Source: Branchiostoma floridae
Taxonomy: Eukaryota; Chordata; Leptocardii; Amphioxiformes; Branchiostomatidae
Assembly: GCF_000003815.2 (NCBI RefSeq)
Contig: NW_023365886.1
Span: forward strand, 80,137-144,136
Direction: 5' to 3'
DNA: 64,000 nucleotides
The notes beneath the pieces were generated by a model. That model saw only the letters and a list, made by a program, of their open reading frames with translations, searched no databases and had not been told where the DNA came from. Position numbers and translations under genes: made by a program. Each line of letters starts with the position of its first letter. Positions within the stretch are counted from its first letter, which is position 1. Positions 1 through 13,118 of this stretch are shown piece after piece.

Positions 1-62
1 TTTTTTAAATAAGATACAGAAACCCTAGACTAGAAGTAGAAGAATTCAGCTGTTATTGTTTC

Positions 63-1962
63 CTAGTTCTCCCCACCCTCCTCTGCCTCAGCTGCTGGCT
101 CCTCTGCAGGGGCCTCATCACCCCCCTCCCCTTCAGTAGGCTCTTCCGCCTCAGCATCACCCTCCTCTGCAGCTGCCTCCTCTGCTGCTGGCTCTTCCTC
201 TGTAGCGCCCTCAGTCTGTTCAGCTGGCTTCTCTCCTGGAGGTGGGAAAGAATTCAGATCAATACACATAAAGAAGGAAAGCCAAAATGCAGTCAAACAT
301 GGTCTCGACAACCATGCAATGGGAAAAAAAATGGTTGCTCGCCAGCCTGTCAAAATCCCTACTGCTACTGATTTTGCCATGTGTATGGAGCAATCATCTG
401 ATCATCAATTTTGGTTGTCGGTTGGGGTATGAATGTAAAAAAGCGGTTGCTTGTTGCACAAAATGGTTAGCAGAGGGTGTTAACTATGTAAAATTGGATG
501 GGACTGTTTTAATGTGTTTCATGGCAATTAACTGAAATCATCTGGCTAAAAATCAGACAAACAGCATGTGCAAACATATCCTTGTTTGTGACTACAGTAG
601 ACTTGATAAGTTATAGGGTCCCTACCTTCAGCTTCCTCTGGTGCAGTCTCCCCCTCTGCTGACTCGGCAGGCTCCTCTGGCTCCTGAACAGCCCTGAGTG
701 TGATGGGGGTGATCTTTCCTGCCTTCCACTTGGGGATGGTCACCATCATGGGCTCTTCCTCCTCCTCACCTCCAGCAGCCTTGATTCAAGCACAGATATT
801 GAGTTAACCACCAATTAATGCTGTAGTTGCAACAAGTATTCAAACTACATGTACATGCATCCTTTTTAGTGATGATATTTTTAAGTACTTCCATGTAGTA
901 ATTACTGTCACAGTAACTCGTGGAAGGCTGAAACGTCCCTGTGCTTAACCTATGGAGGACTGGGTGTCTTTCAATAGACTTTTCTACAGATTAAGACTAT
1001 GCTGTCACCAGCAGCAGAACTTTGTTACATGACACCACTCGTCTGCACCCACCTGTTCCACAGCGATGTATTCTCCGTGCTGTTCACAGCCGATGTCGAA
1101 GATGTACTTTCCTGGTCCAGATGGATGACCAGCCATGAAGCTCCCCTGGTAGCGATGGTTCAGATGGACCATCTCCCCGGCTCCATCTGGCTTCCCATTC
1201 ACCCACGTGCCTACATACTTGCTTCCTGTTTCCTTGTATGTGTATGTGCCTTGCCCATGTCTTTGATGGTTTTGCCACTCCCCTTCAAAAGTGTCTCCAT
1301 TTACGTAGAAGTAGACGCCATATCCATGCCGTTGATCATCCACCCAGCTGCCTTCATACTTGGAGCCGTCCGGATAGATGAAGGTGCCCTGGCCATGCTT
1401 CTTACCCTTGATGTATTCTCCTATGTAGCGTGCACCGTTCTTAAATCTGAAAAGACAGATGCCCACTTAGGATCGATGCCAAATGACCAATTTGGATGAA
1501 ACGATGAAGAGGAGCAATTCAAGAATGAGACAAAGGGGCAACTTTGTGGGAAATAAGTAACGCAGACATCACATGTTGAGATCAATGTTTTTAAAAAATT
1601 GCTTTATGTTATTTCAAATATTAATACATCTAGGCATCAATCATGATATGGTCCCAACCTCAATTTTGCATTTATCTATGGCAGAATGGCAAACTCTTTC
1701 AGGGAAAAGACAAATGAATGAATTGATGTGTAAAGTGAGCAATCTTAGCTGTGACTCTGAATTACCAAACAGTTTCCTTGTACCTGTACGTGCCGGACCC
1801 GTGTCTCTTGCCATGTTCGTACTGCCCCTCGTATGTGTCTCCATTGGGGAGGGTGGCCTTGCCGTAACCGTGCCTCTCGCCCTCCTCGTTTCTGTCCCCC
1901 TCGTACTCTCCCAAATACGGCCCGGCCTCTTCCTCGAACTCCTCTGAGCCTATATCAGACAT
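63..1962 (-). CDS. RSPH1: Radial spoke head protein 1 homolog (MORN repeats)
   Basis: Axonemal radial spoke head component of motile cilia and flagella. Coding exons on the minus strand are 1784-1962, 1053-1446, 626-779 and 63-235. All have AG/GT borders and phases match, giving 299 aa, close to the roughly 309 aa of the human protein. Residues about 17-185 hold a run of MORN repeats (for example [36 protein letters not shown]), ending in the family block [11 protein letters not shown]. The remainder is a Glu/Ala-rich acidic tail containing [11 protein letters not shown], which corresponds to the PKWKA segment of vertebrate RSPH1. The start is supported by the N-terminus [12 protein letters not shown] and by an in-frame TAG three codons upstream. 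The third exon has a weak polypyrimidine tract at its acceptor and is the least certain border. Transcription diverges from ARF6. Confidence 0.93.
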
Positions 1963-2063
1963 GATGCACTACCTGTGGTTGTCAGAAGACTAGAATATAC
2001 AGGATAAGATGAAGAGGACGCGTGAGCCCAACTGTACCGCTGAGAAAAATGGGCGAATGTTTT

Positions 2064-2078
2064 GTTGCTACTGGAAAC
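2064..2078. promoter_or_regulatory. X-box-like RFX site upstream of RSPH1
   Basis: The sequence GTTGCT-ACT-GGAAAC is an imperfect inverted repeat close to the RFX X-box consensus (GTNRCC, 0-3 nt, RGYAAC), with one mismatch in each half. It lies about 100 bp upstream of the RSPH1 start codon, the usual place for X-boxes in ciliary genes. Binding is inferred. Confidence 0.5.
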
Positions 2079-2310
2079 AACAGTCTCCTTGACATCTCGC
2101 AACCACAACAAAACGCAACGGGTATATATTGCAAACTGTGGTTTATATTTCTTTAGGTAAAGACAACCTCAACAATATACACAAGTTATGACTAAACAAC
2201 TATTTTTTAGAATCAAAAATTAGATATTTTTGACATATTATCCCATTGTTATGATACATGAAATTTTGCTGAAACTTTTTAGTATCTATGCCATTCCAGT
2301 GTGCATTTCT

Positions 2311-2320
2311 TCTCGCGAGA
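2311..2320. promoter_or_regulatory. TCTCGCGAGA palindromic promoter element
   Basis: A perfect 10-bp TCTCGCGAGA palindrome lies in the interval between the divergent RSPH1 and ARF6 genes, followed at once by a second GCGAGA half. In vertebrates this motif is a known core element of CpG-rich and often bidirectional promoters. Its role here is inferred from position. Confidence 0.55.
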
Positions 2321-2501
2321 AAAAGCGAGAAGGTATCCACGCCCACATTGCGCTTGCGCACATTTTAGGGCATTCCTCCGGCCTGTTCATTTTGCCTCAA
2401 CGACTTTTCCGCCTCTTTTTCCTTGGATTTCTCAGGATTCCTGCTGTGTACCCGGCCAGATGTCACCTGTACCACTCCCAGGGACCATATAGCACCCCTG
2501 G

Positions 2502-3215
<714 letters not shown>

Positions 3216-3523
3216 CTGCCTGCCCCCCACCCTCTTCATATCACCGACAGAACTTAAGAGGAACTCCACCCCATATGGTTTAATAGCAGCGGGGGTGTAG
3301 GATGTGACTCAATTGAGTGAAACCGACATCATAGGTACCCTGTTCAAATCTCTGCCTTTTGGTCGAAATCTGCATAATTTTCAACCCCATTATGTTTTTA
3401 TCTGCGTGAATATGAGAGTTAGGATCACATTTGGGTTTATAATCGTCTATTGTCTCCAGGGATATATCTGACCTCATTTTGAATGGACATTGATAATATG
3501 TGTATTATATATGCTATAGAAAG

Positions 3524-3529
3524 AATAAA
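3524..3529 (+). terminator. Candidate poly(A) signal of ARF6 (proximal)
   Basis: An AATAAA hexamer lies about 310 bp after the ARF6 stop codon. A second AATAAA occurs at 4084-4089, so the 3'UTR could be about 0.3 or 0.9 kb long. Which is used cannot be told from sequence. Confidence 0.4.
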
Positions 3530-4083
3530 ATGAGCCAAGGTAGAGCCCTCTTTTCCTTTGGGTGTTTGTTTTAATATTGGTTTCTGTGAATTAAATCTTG
3601 CCCTTGTGAGGTCTGTTTTCACCTGCTTGTTAAGATTTAGCATCTATTCTAATATGTGGGCACAAGCTGCAGCCCTGATTTGCTTGCAGGCATTTGTATG
3701 ACTTTAACCCTTGTACATACTGTCAGAACAGAGGGACAACATTGTATAGCTGTTTAATCATAGCACATAGGTGTAGAATTTTGGAGAGAGTAAAAAAATG
3801 ACCCATCATGCTTTGTGACAAGATGTTTCCCTTAATTCTGTTCACACTAGTTATATCTGATGAATTTCTAAGCTTCAGAACTGGTGACTGGTTTGAGAAG
3901 GTGGAGAAGTTCCAATACTGGGCGTGTCCCACTCCTGAAATGGACCTGCAGTTTTTGTGGTTAGGTGTGTTTGTTCTGAGTTAGTCACATGGACTCTGTT
4001 TCCAGCTTCTCAAACATGCTGTTTTGAAGCTAAGGGATTTCCCTCAATGTAGGGTATTTTTAGTTTGACGAGGAGGATGTATG

Positions 4084-4089
4084 AATAAA
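4084..4089 (+). terminator. Candidate poly(A) signal of ARF6 (distal)
   Basis: An AATAAA hexamer about 870 bp after the ARF6 stop codon, the second candidate after the one at 3524-3529. Confidence 0.3.
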
Positions 4090-7000
4090 ATTCTTTAGCT
4101 GATTCCTCACGATGGCTCTGTTCTGAATGTGTTCAATGCAACGGGTCTTTCCTTCAGTGAAGCCAAGGGTGATATATTGGGAAAGCTGCTGAAATATTCA
4201 TGTCATTTGATATATGTATGCCAATGGACCCCATTCATAGAGTATGGGTGATAGTAGGTTATATTACACTATTTACAGCTACCATAGTAAGACTTGCACT
4301 GTCGTGGATTTAGATTTCATTAGCATCTTTATTTCCTTCTTTTGCAAGCAAAAGCCAGGAGAGAAGGACACAATTTTTATACATATGCACATTTACTGGT
4401 TCAGTCTTGCTGCTCTATGTGCTAAATGAATGAACACATTGAACAGCCAATAACTCTTTCAATGCATACTGCTGGGATCTCATGAATCAATTATATTTAT
4501 AAACAATGCTAAGGTTGGCCAATATTTTAGCAAAATAAAAATAAAAAATAAGATAAGCAATCCACAACAGAAGTGTTTGAAATGTGTCATGTTGTTTTGC
4601 AGTAACTTACAAATAAAATTAATGTCAGTACTATCCAAGCAGAGCATTTGGTAATGATAGAATAATAATTGGCGCAGGTTGGTTTTTGACATCTTTTTAT
4701 TGTTTGTACTACATGTATATGTCAATCAATTTTGTTGGGCTTTCTCTTTCAGTTTTTTTTTTTATTGCCAAACCAAAAGGAAAACTTGACTAACCAGAAA
4801 GCCAGACAAAAATTCCTAAAATATAGTAAAAAGACAAAACCCAGCTAGAGCCAAACCTCTGCTTGGAAAGTACAATGTCAGAAGCTCAGCTTGCCTTTGC
4901 TAATGTGGCAATTATGGCTCAGCACTTCCTAATTGCCAGGGGAGATAATTAAGACATAACCTACTTTTCAGTGGATTAGTGGTCGGGTGTTATTGGGTGA
5001 CAATTTCACACCCGTGTGGTCTTGTAGCATCGGCCTGAAAGATACAACACTCATCTCATTATATAGCGCTGCAATATCATGGTTCTGGCCATTTGGGGTT
5101 GTAAATATACGTTAATGTTGGTAATATATTTTTCCTGTTGGGGATTGCAGCTTGAAGTATATTGACTCAAATAACCATATTGCACATTTCTTCACAGATG
5201 GCAAGTTCCGATATTGGACAATGTATTGAACTTCATTGGGCACAATATTGTGCTTTATTTCATATTTTTACAGTAGCACTATCAATCTGCCGATCCACTT
5301 TTTGACATATTTGTGTCAAGGCTAAGTCCAAAAATATTCAAATTTCATTGGCATAGCACAGAGCATGTTTCACCATATCATGACAGCAGGATGTCTGTTT
5401 TTGATGGCTCTATTAATTCTCAGTGCCATGTGGTCATAATCTGTCGACACCATTATCCATCATGTCTATCCTAACATGAGGCCTCAGGTAAAGGTTGCTG
5501 TCCTTGTCCCAGTGCAAGCAGCACTCCACACAAAATGAAACATGTAACCCTAGGCTAGAGCATATTGTGAATTCCAATCTTAGAACTGTAGAGGTCAAAC
5601 AATTATCTTCCATTAAAAGATAAACATACAAATGTAGGATATCTTAAAGGGGACATTTTGTTCTTTCATGTTTCTTCTCCATGTCAAATTGCTGCATATA
5701 CTACTACTATGATGCGTGCTTACTTTGTGGTAATTTTGTGTAGCAGATTTGCTGCTATGTAGAACAGAATGGGTTACAGATTAAATTTACAGTTGTCTTG
5801 CCTGTGACATCATGACTATCATGTGCCTTTGCTAATGCATTCTCCACTCATTACTAGGTTTTTGATACCTGGCCAGTGGCCAGTGTAGGCTACATTACAT
5901 ATTGGGCGGGGCAACTTTTGCCTTTGGCCTTATTTATATAACAGGTTTTCAAACGATGAACTTTGACCCTATTTATACAGAACTGGTTCACAGGTTTTCT
6001 AGAATAGCAGGGTTGGTGTGTATAACAGTGTATTGGTGTATTAGCCTGACACTGTTACATGTACATGTATCTGGTTCAATAATGATAATCTACATGTTTA
6101 ACTCTACAGTCAGTTTTGTAAATGTTCATATTGTTCTCTGTGCTCCCCTTTAGAACCAGGATCATAGATAGAACCTCCTTGGTCAGAATGATTAAGTATA
6201 TTGTAGGAAGAAAAATACATTTCACTTCTTCTTTTTTTTTTTAAATTTTCCAAAACAAACATTTAGTTTTGAGAGTACAATGTCTTGCCCCCATTCTTGC
6301 ATGAATGAGACATGAGGCAGTAGTCAGGTTGAGATAGCTGTGGTCTTGTGATCCATGCATGTTCCCACAGATAGCACCCTACCACCATTGCCAGTAGCCA
6401 TCTGTATGTACTAGTATTCTTTAGATTTATGACCAATATGTTAGACTGTCGCATTGATTCATGAAAAAATGATGAGTTTCAGATTTCCAACATGGATGCA
6501 CATGAAACTTGTGGCAGGATTTTTTCTGGCCAACGGGTGCAAATTTATTTTGTTTTAGGTCATCGTCATCTTGTACCGCCTTGTCTGCAAACCTTGGGCA
6601 TGTTGACTCAGGGATTGGGTTTGTTGTCAGACCAAATCCTCATGAACTAAGCAAAAACACTTACAGTGACTTAAATCTAATTGTCAGTCATGCAATTTGT
6701 TAGAGATGTATTCCTTCGCCATGATTATTTCTGTGGTTTATCTTGACAAAATGTTTTCATTCTGTACATGATATTTTTTTCTAATGCAGTACGACATTAA
6801 GTACACATACGGTACCTTGAAGAATTGTTGAAAAGATGGGGGGAAATGGAATGAAGAAAGTGTACTATGTAGCAGTACAGTAATTGAAGCATTAATGTGA
6901 CATGACTGAAGCAAGTTACTGTTGCCATTATATTTTGACTTAAAATTTAGATCTATTCAAGGGGAGAAGACCTTGGAGACAGCCAACTTTTGTATGTACA

Positions 7001-7461
7001 TGTATACCTTTCACTTCGTAGGTCAGCATGTCGTCTGTCTTGCAGAGGACTGTTTATTGGGGTGATAGGTCAGATGAGGTCACCTGATTAGGTGATGTCA
7101 CCTAATGTGAGCACTCCAAAAACAGTTTTCAAATGTTGGTGGTGGTGGATGTTACTTGTACTCTGCCCGCGTTCCTACACACCTAAAATACCATGTTTGT
7201 TATGCAAACATGTCTCCTTCACCCCTTTGTAACAGATATGTACCCATCCTTACATCCTCCATACATCATTTAGTATTCTGTCCACTCTGTCATGTATGCA
7301 TACCTGAAAATGCCCTGGCCGGCACGCAGTCCATTCATGTTACTGTGCTCAATCTACACGGCCTGCGATCTATGACTACATTGTACATAGCTGGGACCAA
7401 GTTTGTAGGCCCATGTGTGTCGTGTCCCATTCATACATCATTCACAGCCAATCAGAGTATG

Positions 7462-7771
7462 TAATGTAGCACCCCAAATCCCTTGTACAGTGGCAGAAAT
7501 TATGGAATGACGAAAACCGTTCTAATAGGAGAAAAGTACCGAGAAACAACAAATCTTGCTGTGTCAAAACCTAACGTTAGGCTGGCGTACTTCAAGAAAA
7601 ATGACAAAATAGAAAGTCGGATAAAAATACAAAAAAACGTTTAAAAAACAGCCTGAGACTAACCTCTTCTTGGAGAGTAATGTAGCACCCCAAATCCTTT
7701 GTACAGTAGCACTGTGGCAGAAATTATGGAATGGCGAAAACAGTTGTAATAGAGAAAAGTACCGAGAAACA
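7462..7771. repeat. Diverged direct duplication
   Basis: A roughly 90-bp block starting TAATGTAGCACCCCAAATC and ending ACCGAGAAAC occurs at 7462-7548 and again at 7678-7771. The second copy has a few substitutions and a small insertion. The spacer ends in CTTCTTGGAGAGTA, a terminal motif shared with the hairpin element at 37572-37685, so an element insertion may have accompanied the duplication. Confidence 0.7.
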
Positions 7772-8009
7772 AAAAAGGAGGGCACTTTTTAGCTGTTACT
7801 CCCTTTGAAATTGCTGCAGAAAGAATTGAAAGTTAAAAGAGGGTGTATTCCCTCTATCACTGTAACCATATGGTAAGGCACTTCTAGATGTTGTGCCCTC
7901 CTTCATGATTGTGATCTGACCTTGACCCTACACATCAGTTATGTAGAAGACATACCTTGTGTCTATTGTCTGGAACAGTACCTTTCCACTGTCAGTAGTT
8001 ATAGCTACA

Positions 8010-8245
8010 CATGTACTTCATAGCCTCTACCAGGCTCCGCGGACTGGTGGTCTGATACAGTAGTAGAAATTGGTCAAATAGAGTCATAGTATGCTAGGGG
8101 AGTCAGCTGGCTATATTTCCTCACAAACTCTGCTGGCCAACACTCCTAGGCCAATTAACTCCTACTAGGCTTTTATTCATAACTTGGCCAAAGTCCCCTA
8201 TTATTATTTGGCCAGGCGGATGTCTGGTAGAGACCATGTACTTCA
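8010..8245. mobile_element. 214-bp non-autonomous TIR element with 11-bp target duplication
   Basis: The element spans 8021-8234. Its ends form imperfect terminal inverted repeats built on CTCTACCAG, with CCGC at matching distance. It is flanked by perfect 11-bp direct repeats CATGTACTTCA at 8010-8020 and 8235-8245. A 9-11 bp duplication fits a Mutator-like (MULE) non-autonomous element. No coding capacity is seen. The class assignment is inferred from duplication length. Confidence 0.7.
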
Positions 8246-10403
8246 ATTAATGGCTGAGATTTGGAAGTAGGTCCCAAGTTCATTGCATTGATACAAAAGA
8301 GTCATTTACATCAATGGTGCAAAATTTTGGTAAGTTTGTGTGAACAAGAACTTTAAGAAAAAAAGAAATTTCATGGAGAAGCAAAGAAGCAAAACTGAAA
8401 TTGGAAAGAAAAAGTTATGTTAAACCCTTAAATCACATTTCTTCATTAAAGGACTTGCAATGTTGGCATGTTTTGGGATGTTGCAGTCCCATTTACCCAG
8501 ACATGGCTGAGTTTATTAGTGAAGTCACTTCCTCTTGACACTGAAACAGGTACTACAGCCTACTACAGAGAACTTGATCTGTGCAGACACTTCCTAATTG
8601 AACTCACCTTCAACTTCCTTTTACAGATAAAGCCATGTCTTGTTCTTACAGGAGAACAGAGAGACCAGTCTTTTCATAATCTGGAGGGCATGGCTTCAAG
8701 GGCAAGCCTGCAAACAGGTGCACATCTAGTCAATATCTCAATCAACATTAGACACACTGATCACTTACATATTGCACAGTTATCATGATGTTCTCTAACA
8801 AAATAGCTCTCAATACTTTTTCGTGTCGGCTTAATGTCTTGTCAGCCTTTGGGCATATATTATAGGAATGCAAAATTAAATCAATCAAAATTTCACATAC
8901 TATGCAAGTATTACTTACTTTTCTAAGTCTTTGCCAGCACACATACAATGTACAGAGAGTTGCCGACTCCTGACTGAGTGTCCAGTCATTTCGGCCACAT
9001 GCTCTAACGCTAGGCCAGACGAGAATTTAGCATTGTCGTGTGAAGAAGGTTAAAACCAGTAAGCCAGTTGACTTATGGAGGACAGGAAAAGGATGTGTAC
9101 TCCCTGTTCTTAACTTTGTAGACCAAACACTCCCCAGCCACTTAGCAAACAAACACAATTTGCTCAGACTGCTTTCCTGAGTGACGGCATTGGTAGAATA
9201 CTAAATGCATTATATTGTATATGAATTACATATCTATAGAACATTCCCCTCATGATGGTGACTTATCTTGCATTGGCTAACCTGTTTATTTCTCTCCCCA
9301 CCATTCATTTTTTGTCAACTTTTTAACCAAAAATATATTGTTGATAGCCTTATTCTGCACTTTGAAGCTTTCCGGTTAGGAGGAATAGGTATACCGGTAG
9401 CAATCAATCATTCTTCTATGCCCTTATATTTTTCAAGAGCTGCTGAGTAATTGAAGTTATGCAAGGAAACGTGTCCAGCCTAAGATGAAAATTGTGTACA
9501 TCAATATGTGTGTTTTGAAAAAATGGAATTGAAGCATTCACAGAATTGAGACATGAACCATCTCTGAATTGAGTTATGACTTGTATTAAACTTCAATCAT
9601 TAATCATTGAATTGCGGCCTCACAAATGATGACACAAACTTCCACTGCTTCTGATATTCTATTGCGGACACAGCGACTTAGCCAGCGTTATTGATTTCCT
9701 GACCAGCCATTATTAATGCTGCATGTACTTACCCACCACTGGTATGCTAAGTGGGTACAAAGGAGTCTTTCTCCAGCCTGTTTCATCTGCGCATACGTCA
9801 GCATCACTGTAAATTGTACCGCAAAATATCAACAGATGACAGAACTGATTCATGCTGCTGTTGCAGTGCACCACTGATGAAACTTGATTGGACTTGGTCT
9901 TGAAAATTTTCTGGTGATATGACCATGTTAACCTGTCCCACTACAGACGAGCAGAGATGTTAGCTATTAGTATGTTTTATTTAGTCCTTCAAAGAAAAAG
10001 AAGGGTCTCTGAGATATTAGCCAAGAGGCCTCCATTTCTTTATTGTTGAGTACACCCAGTCTGACTTTCATTGTGATAAAAATCTCCTCCCCCCTCCCTA
10101 TTTCTCAGTGTTTTGAATGGGCAGAATTTCCCCTGCAGCATTGACTTCTGTTCATGATAGCTATGAAAGAAGCTTATAAATAGAGCTGACAGTCTGCTGA
10201 TCTGATAACAGCGGGCTTGTAATTCCATTTCAGCCTGCCCTCTTCAGTTGGTCATTCGTCACCTCATGCTGCAGAGTCATGTTCAAACAGCCTTTTTATG
10301 ATAATCAGAAAATGTAATGACTTTTCATCTGCGCTGCTCAAAATTTTGAATAAGACCCCAAATAGCCTCCGGTATTTACCTTCGCCAGAAGGTTATATTT
10401 TGA

Positions 10404-10690
10404 GCATGTTTGTCTGTCTGTGTCTGCGTCAACAGCATAATTCGAGAAGCCTTGGATGGATCCTGATAGTATTTGGTATTTGGGTAGGGCTTAGGAAAAC
10501 GAAGGTCAAGTTTGATAATGGGCCCCATATCAGCTTGCTAAGGTACTGCAACAGAACTTCCATTTTTGATACCTCGTATTCTGGACATGATGTGGTTGTG
10601 ATTTTTGAGTGGTAGATAACCCTTGGGACAGAGAGTAAGTGCTGTAAGTTTGGACCCCATAGCGGCTTTTTTTAAACTGCAGGCGTTAAT
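10404..10690. repeat. Dispersed repeat family 1, copy a
   Basis: This block shares with 14905-15120, and in inverse orientation with 44462-44805, the order GTCTGTCTGTG-rich end, TTGGATGGATCCT, GGAAAACGAAGGTCAAG, ATGGGCCCC and GTACTGCAACAGAA. The family is non-coding and appears to end in a CA/TG microsatellite. It may derive from a SINE or a non-autonomous element. Confidence 0.6.
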
Positions 10691-13011
10691 TTCCTTTCAA
10701 ACGAGAACAACTCAAGAACGTCTTGATGGATCAGCATGATTTATTCGTTCTCATATCATTACATGTATGTCCTGTATCAATGGTCATAGAGTCGACACAC
10801 GTTCCTCTCATCCTCTGGTCTGAACGGTGTGATAACGTCATAGGTTGAAACAAAATTTTTCATTTCAACAAGGGCACAATTCAACAGCTAATTTGACAGA
10901 ATGTTACATGTATTGCACTCAATGGACAAAAAAGTCTGATTGTTCTGATATCTTGACAGACAAAATATATGTTACATTACTTCAAATTTGGATTAGATCA
11001 AATAATGCCATAACATGAATGGACAGTGCAGCCAAAATTGAGAAAAAATTTAGATCTGTTTAGAAATTTGACTTCAACAGGAGAATTGTATGTCTAGACT
11101 TTCTGACCAAAAATCTAATTTGCTGTCTGGCCAGGAAATCTCATGAGCAGAACAGTTGTCAAAGGGCTGGAGTTATGGGGATTGTACAGTGCAGTACTAT
11201 AGAGGGGAGATCACTTTTTTAGATGCACCATGTATGACAAAAGAAACTTGAAAAGGTACAACAGCAACAACAAAAAATGACCAGTTGATTTTGAAATTGA
11301 AATTTTACCAACAACAATTTTCTCCCACACATCCTCCATTGCCTTTCCTGTTCCTGTACCATCCCTTCTGTGGTCCTGGGATGTTGCCCTTTCTGATTGC
11401 TGTATGATTATAGCTAACAGCTGCTCAAAGCTCTGCTTCTGGTGTTGATATTGTTGATCATTTTTAATAATTGGAAGAAAATACTTCTGAGGGCATTTTT
11501 AGACATAACACATTTCAAGGGCTGCCTAAGTCTCTCCCTGTTTCATGGAAGAGATACGATTGTCCTGGATTCTTTTTACAGCTCTCATGACAGTGTAGAT
11601 CTACTTTCCCAAATATTACTGCCAAATGCCTGTGAAAATACATTATCATCACATGGTACTCTTCTCACCTCCATTCAGGCCAAAGGTAATCATGTTCATG
11701 TAGTACGTAGTAAGTCACGTAACAAACACTGTGTTTGTTGCTGTTCAGCAAATTTAGGAAGATTGTAAAAAAAAAAGATGACATTTTGAACTTACTACAG
11801 CCTGTATTTCCTGAGAATATAATTGTGACTGTCAGTGACTTAGTGAAGCTTGGAAAGACTTGGCAAGTGCTTTGATTGCTTCTGGTGCAAATGCAAAATC
11901 ACTACGGGTGGTACTAGATGACACGGAACACCCAACTGACTTCAACTTTTGATTTAAGGGAATTTTTTTTCATTTATGAAGTGTGAGCAAGAAAAACAGA
12001 GACCCTAAACATCTGTCAAATGTCAGTCTCTGAAAGTTTGTCAATCAAAAATGTTGGCACTAATGAAAGTGTGAATTGCTCCCTTTTATTTTGCTCCCTC
12101 AATTACTGTTTCTGATTACCACCATTACCATATTACCCTACCTACATGTGATACATGTCATCGATCATTATTGTCCCAGAGGTGGCAATCTGAATTGGAA
12201 CCAATCATGACAAATATGATTGTAGGAAATCATTTCTTCGCATGCATCTATTGCACTTCACTCGTCGATCCTAATCATATTGCCCATGGAGCTACTTTTA
12301 ATTTAAACCCAAGAGCAATAGAGAACAACTAATAGCAGTAGATTGTATTCAATTGTTTCCATTCTTAGCGGTTGAATTACCAACGGAAAATTTGTTTTCT
12401 TTTCTGAACAACCTAAGAAAGATAAGGTACTTAGTGAAGGATTGTAGAATTGTATTTCCAAAAAATAAGATAGTAGCAAAAGAATCAACCATTAAAGCTT
12501 TGAAAAGGTTGCATTCATTTGGTTTTTTACACCTTAATTTGACCCTATTCTTCTTTTCCTCTGTATGCAATCATCTGCCCTAGTTTTGTGCTGGACATCA
12601 GGCATTTGTGGTATGCCATCCCACTTCTGAGTAATCTTAACAGGCATTCATCATGATATCCCATTTATCTTGTCATTCATATGAAACCTTGTTTGAACAG
12701 AGGCCACACAAATTTTGCTTCTGATGAATGGAGGCCTGCAATACTAGTGTGTCATTTGTGTAAAGTGAAATCAATTTTCCCCCAGAATATACTTGGATAT
12801 TATGTACATAATGTTTTGCAAACTTTGTCAGACCTAATTGTCCATGGATATCAAGGATTTATCTGACCTTTTGTAGAATAAACAAACATGCAGTTATCAT
12901 TCTCTGGGTTTTGTTCCCACAAATACCACAAGATCATGTGTGTATTAAAGTAAACCTTCAGTATGTAGTGGATGGTATTGTCATCATTGTGACTTGTGAC
13001 CAAAGTCACAT

Positions 13012-13118
13012 NNNNNNNNNNNNNNNNNNNNNNNNNNNNNNNNNNNNNNNNNNNNNNNNNNNNNNNNNNNNNNNNNNNNNNNNNNNNNNNNNNNNNNNNN
13101 NNNNNNNNNNNNNNNNNN
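13012..13118. other. Assembly gap (run of N)
   Basis: 107 unknown bases in a region without recognised genes. The left flank is an imperfect CAAAGTCACA/TGTGACTT hairpin, which may have hindered assembly. Confidence 0.99.

Noticed and set aside
999-1499. 166-codon plus-strand frame
   Set aside because: Antisense shadow of RSPH1 exon 2, which has MORN repeats and fits its neighbours in phase.
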